Shown here in pieces: positions 62,264 to 64,000 of a DNA stretch of 64,000 nt. The notes below the pieces were generated by a model. That model saw nothing but the letters and a program-made list of their open reading frames with translations. It searched no databases and was not told where the DNA came from. A program made the position numbers and the translations under genes. The number at the start of each line of letters is the position of its first letter. The stretch's first letter is position 1. Source of the DNA: an uncultured Sphaerochaeta sp. (lineage in GTDB: Bacteria; Spirochaetota; Spirochaetia; Sphaerochaetales; Sphaerochaetaceae); assembly GCF_963677315.1 (NCBI RefSeq), contig NZ_OY781940.1, forward strand, positions 124,001 through 188,000. The letters run 5' to 3'.

Positions 62264-62973
62264 ATGTCCTTGCATGTGACACTGCAACAGCAGTTATGCA
62301 CCTTTCGCTTGTCCGCTTTGAAGAAGACAAGCCGGTTTTCTATGAAACCAGTGCAACCACATTGGGAAACAGACATTCAGAGTTGCTGATTCCTAGAATT
62401 CTTGAGCTCTGTGGTCGATGTAACATCGATTTAAAAGATCTTGACTTGCTGGTATGTACCAGCGGACCCGGCTCTTTCACTGGACTCAGAATTGCGATGA
62501 GCACCCTCAAAGGGATCTCTCTTGCGACAGGTAAACCCTTGGTATCCGTCCCAACTCTGGATGTCTACCAAGGGTGCGTCAACACATACCCGGGAGCAGT
62601 ACTTGCTACCATCGATGCGAAAAAACAGCGCTTCTATGCAGCGTTATTTGTCGATGGACAACGTAAAAGTGAAGATCTTGATCTCACTGCCCAGCAGATT
62701 GAACAGCTGCTTTCAGGATACCCTTCCGTCCTTCTTACGGGAGCCGATGCATCCCTCCTTGCCCACAAACTCAGCAAGCCACTACAAGAAAAGGTTCGCG
62801 TTGATACCTATGCTGGTGCAAACCTTGCTCTGGTACTTGCAGAGATGGGAAGGAAGCAGTATCTGGAGAGAGGTAGTAACGACGTGGGAAAAGGTCCTTC
62901 CTATGTACGTAAAAGTGACGCTGAAATTGCATTACAACAGTTAATCCATTCTTTGGAGGTTTCACATGATTGA
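62260..62973 (+). CDS. tsaB: tRNA threonylcarbamoyladenosine protein TsaB
   Basis: Partner of TsaD and TsaE in t6A synthesis, 237 residues, ASKHA fold without activity. The first strand is NVLACDTATAVMHLSLV and the conserved TSGPGSFTGLRIAMSTLKG is near residue 68. Overlaps tsaE by 4 and trxB by 8 bases. tsaD and tsaC are not in the window. Confidence 0.93.
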   Translation: MNVLACDTATAVMHLSLVRFEEDKPVFYETSATTLGNRHSELLIPRILELCGRCNIDLKDLDLLVCTSGPGSFTGLRIAMSTLKGISLATGKPLVSVPTLDVYQGCVNTYPGAVLATIDAKKQRFYAALFVDGQRKSEDLDLTAQQIEQLLSGYPSVLLTGADASLLAHKLSKPLQEKVRVDTYAGANLALVLAEMGRKQYLERGSNDVGKGPSYVRKSDAEIALQQLIHSLEVSHD

Positions 62974-63904
62974 ACAAGATGTACTGATCATTGGATCAGG
63001 GGTTGCAGGTATGTCCGCAGCCCAATACGCAGCACGTGCTGGTCGCTCAGTTACCCTGTTGGAGTCTATTGCTCCAGGTGGACAGACCATGTACATCGAT
63101 ATGATCGAGAACTATCCCGGTTTTGATCAGCCGATCAGCGGCTATGAAATTGGTATGAAGTTCCATGCCCAAGCAGAGGCTTTTGGCGCAAACCTTGTAT
63201 ATGCCACGGTCTCCTCACTCAAGAAAGAGGGCGAGGTATTTACTGCAGAGACAGTTGACGGGGAAACCTACAAGGCAAGAGCCGTCATCTTTGCTACTGG
63301 AGCAAAACACCGACACCTGGGAGTTGAGGGCGAAGAAAAGTACAACGGCAAGGGTGTCTCCTATTGTGGTACTTGTGACGGGCCCTTCTTCAAGGGGAAA
63401 AGAATCTTGGTCGTAGGTGGTGGTGATACAGCACTTACTGATGCCATCTATCTATCCAAACTCAGTGAGCATATAACCTTGATCCACCGTAAGGACCGTT
63501 TCAGGGCACAAGATCATCTGGTTGAGCAGATTGAACGTAACAAGAACGTTGAAATTGTCATGCAGCACACCGTTGAGCGCATCAACGGAGATGGAGAGAA
63601 AGTCACCTCTGTCCTGCTCAATGACTTGGCAAATGACAAGCAGTATGAACGTGAATTTGATGCTGTCTTCATCTTTGTCGGGATGATTCCACAGACGGAA
63701 CTCCTTGACAAATCAGTGCTTGATGAGAGCGGATATGTTCTTACCAACGAGCGGATGGAGACCTCTATTCCTGGTCTGTATGCTGTAGGAGATGTGAGAG
63801 ACACTGTGTTCAGGCAGCTGGTAACAGCAGCCAGTGATGGAGCCATTGCTGCCCACTGTTCAAGTGAGTATATCGACGAATTGGAGGGAAATGCATACCG
63901 TTAG
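62966..63904 (+). CDS. trxB: Thioredoxin reductase
   Basis: NADPH-dependent flavoenzyme of 312 residues that reduces thioredoxin. FAD loop is IIGSGVAGMSAAQYAARAG, the redox pair is C134-GT-C137 (YCGTCDGPF), the NADPH loop GGGDTALTDA, and the end has AVGDVRDTVFRQLVTAASDG. TTTGGAGG precedes ATG 62966, inside the tsaB end. Last gene of the TPR-tsaE-tsaB-trxB unit. Confidence 0.95.
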   Translation: MIEQDVLIIGSGVAGMSAAQYAARAGRSVTLLESIAPGGQTMYIDMIENYPGFDQPISGYEIGMKFHAQAEAFGANLVYATVSSLKKEGEVFTAETVDGETYKARAVIFATGAKHRHLGVEGEEKYNGKGVSYCGTCDGPFFKGKRILVVGGGDTALTDAIYLSKLSEHITLIHRKDRFRAQDHLVEQIERNKNVEIVMQHTVERINGDGEKVTSVLLNDLANDKQYEREFDAVFIFVGMIPQTELLDKSVLDESGYVLTNERMETSIPGLYAVGDVRDTVFRQLVTAASDGAIAAHCSSEYIDELEGNAYR

Positions 63905-63940
63905 GGTGCATTTCCTAACTCATATATCACACAAATCTCC

Positions 63941-63970
63941 TTGACGATGACCTAGCCTTAGTGTTCTAAT
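63941..63970 (+). promoter_or_regulatory. Candidate promoter at the right edge
   Basis: TTGACG (63941-63946) and TCTAAT (63965-63970) are 18 bases apart. It would serve the gene starting at 63977, leaving a very short leader. Confidence 0.5.
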
Positions 63971-63976
63971 TGAGGC

Positions 63977-64000
63977 ATGAATATTTGTATGGTATCGAGT
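63977..64000 (+). CDS. Start of an unknown gene, cut by the edge
   Basis: ATG 63977 opens MNICMVSS, the only residues present, with TGAGG as a weak ribosome site. MVSS near the N-terminus is common at the start of GT4 glycosyltransferases and glycogen synthases, but eight residues cannot decide. Confidence 0.3.

Overview
The window looks like chromosome of an anaerobic spirochaete, most like the genus Sphaerochaeta or a close relative. This rests on remembered protein style, not a search: secreted proteins with ends such as FAQGAAE, a TPR and coiled-coil rich gene set, and an infC-rpmI-rplT operon. TTG and GTG starts and 4-base ATGA/GTGA overlaps are common. Most genes are housekeeping or catabolic; the clearest accessory block is a type I-C CRISPR-Cas locus next to a tRNA-Leu gene.

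Layout. 1-379: start of a secreted, probably outer-membrane protein (minus strand, cut by the edge). 0.5-4.2 kb: murE-ddl-dinB. 4.3-6.7 kb: DUF454 protein, MFS transporter and uppP. 6.8-10.9 kb: trmL-proC and serS-pncB. 15.6 back to 10.9 kb: minus-strand operon proA-proB-glycosyltransferase-amidase-GyrI-like. 15.7-18.6 kb: FecCD-type ABC importer. 18.6-21.9 kb: adenine deaminase and a purine permease. 22-24.6 kb: epimerase, BaiN-like flavoprotein, VOC protein. 37.2 back to 24.7 kb: minus-strand purine/urate catabolic set ygfK-ssnA-ygeY-8-oxoguanine deaminase-ygfM-xdhD-ygeW. 37.6-40.3 kb: two fold-type II PLP enzymes. 40.9 kb: tRNA-Leu(UAA). 41.3-51.3 kb: CRISPR array (34 repeat units counting one degenerate) and cas3-5-8c-7-4-1-2. 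51.5-57.3 kb: assorted genes, several of unknown function. 57.5-63.9 kb: fba, infC-rpmI-rplT, a ZapB-like coiled coil, 6S RNA, a TPR protein, tsaE-tsaB-trxB.

How the genes fit together. Ade, the AzgA-like permease, 8-oxoguanine deaminase, XdhD/YgfM/YgfK, SsnA, YgeY and YgeW match the E. coli ygeW-ssnA-xdhD region and the related clusters linked to anaerobic purine and urate breakdown. YgeX (diaminopropionate ammonia-lyase) is absent here; two divergently transcribed PLP enzymes are the obvious candidates for a replacement step.

The main new observation is a direct repeat, GCAAC-N5-GCAAC, found in four intergenic regions: before the FecCD-type importer, ade, ygeW and ygfK. At ygeW and ygfK it lies 7-8 bases upstream of the -35 box; at ade and the importer it lies downstream of the -10 box. 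This suggests one regulator controlling a purine regulon that includes a metal or oxyanion importer, possibly for molybdate needed by XdhD.
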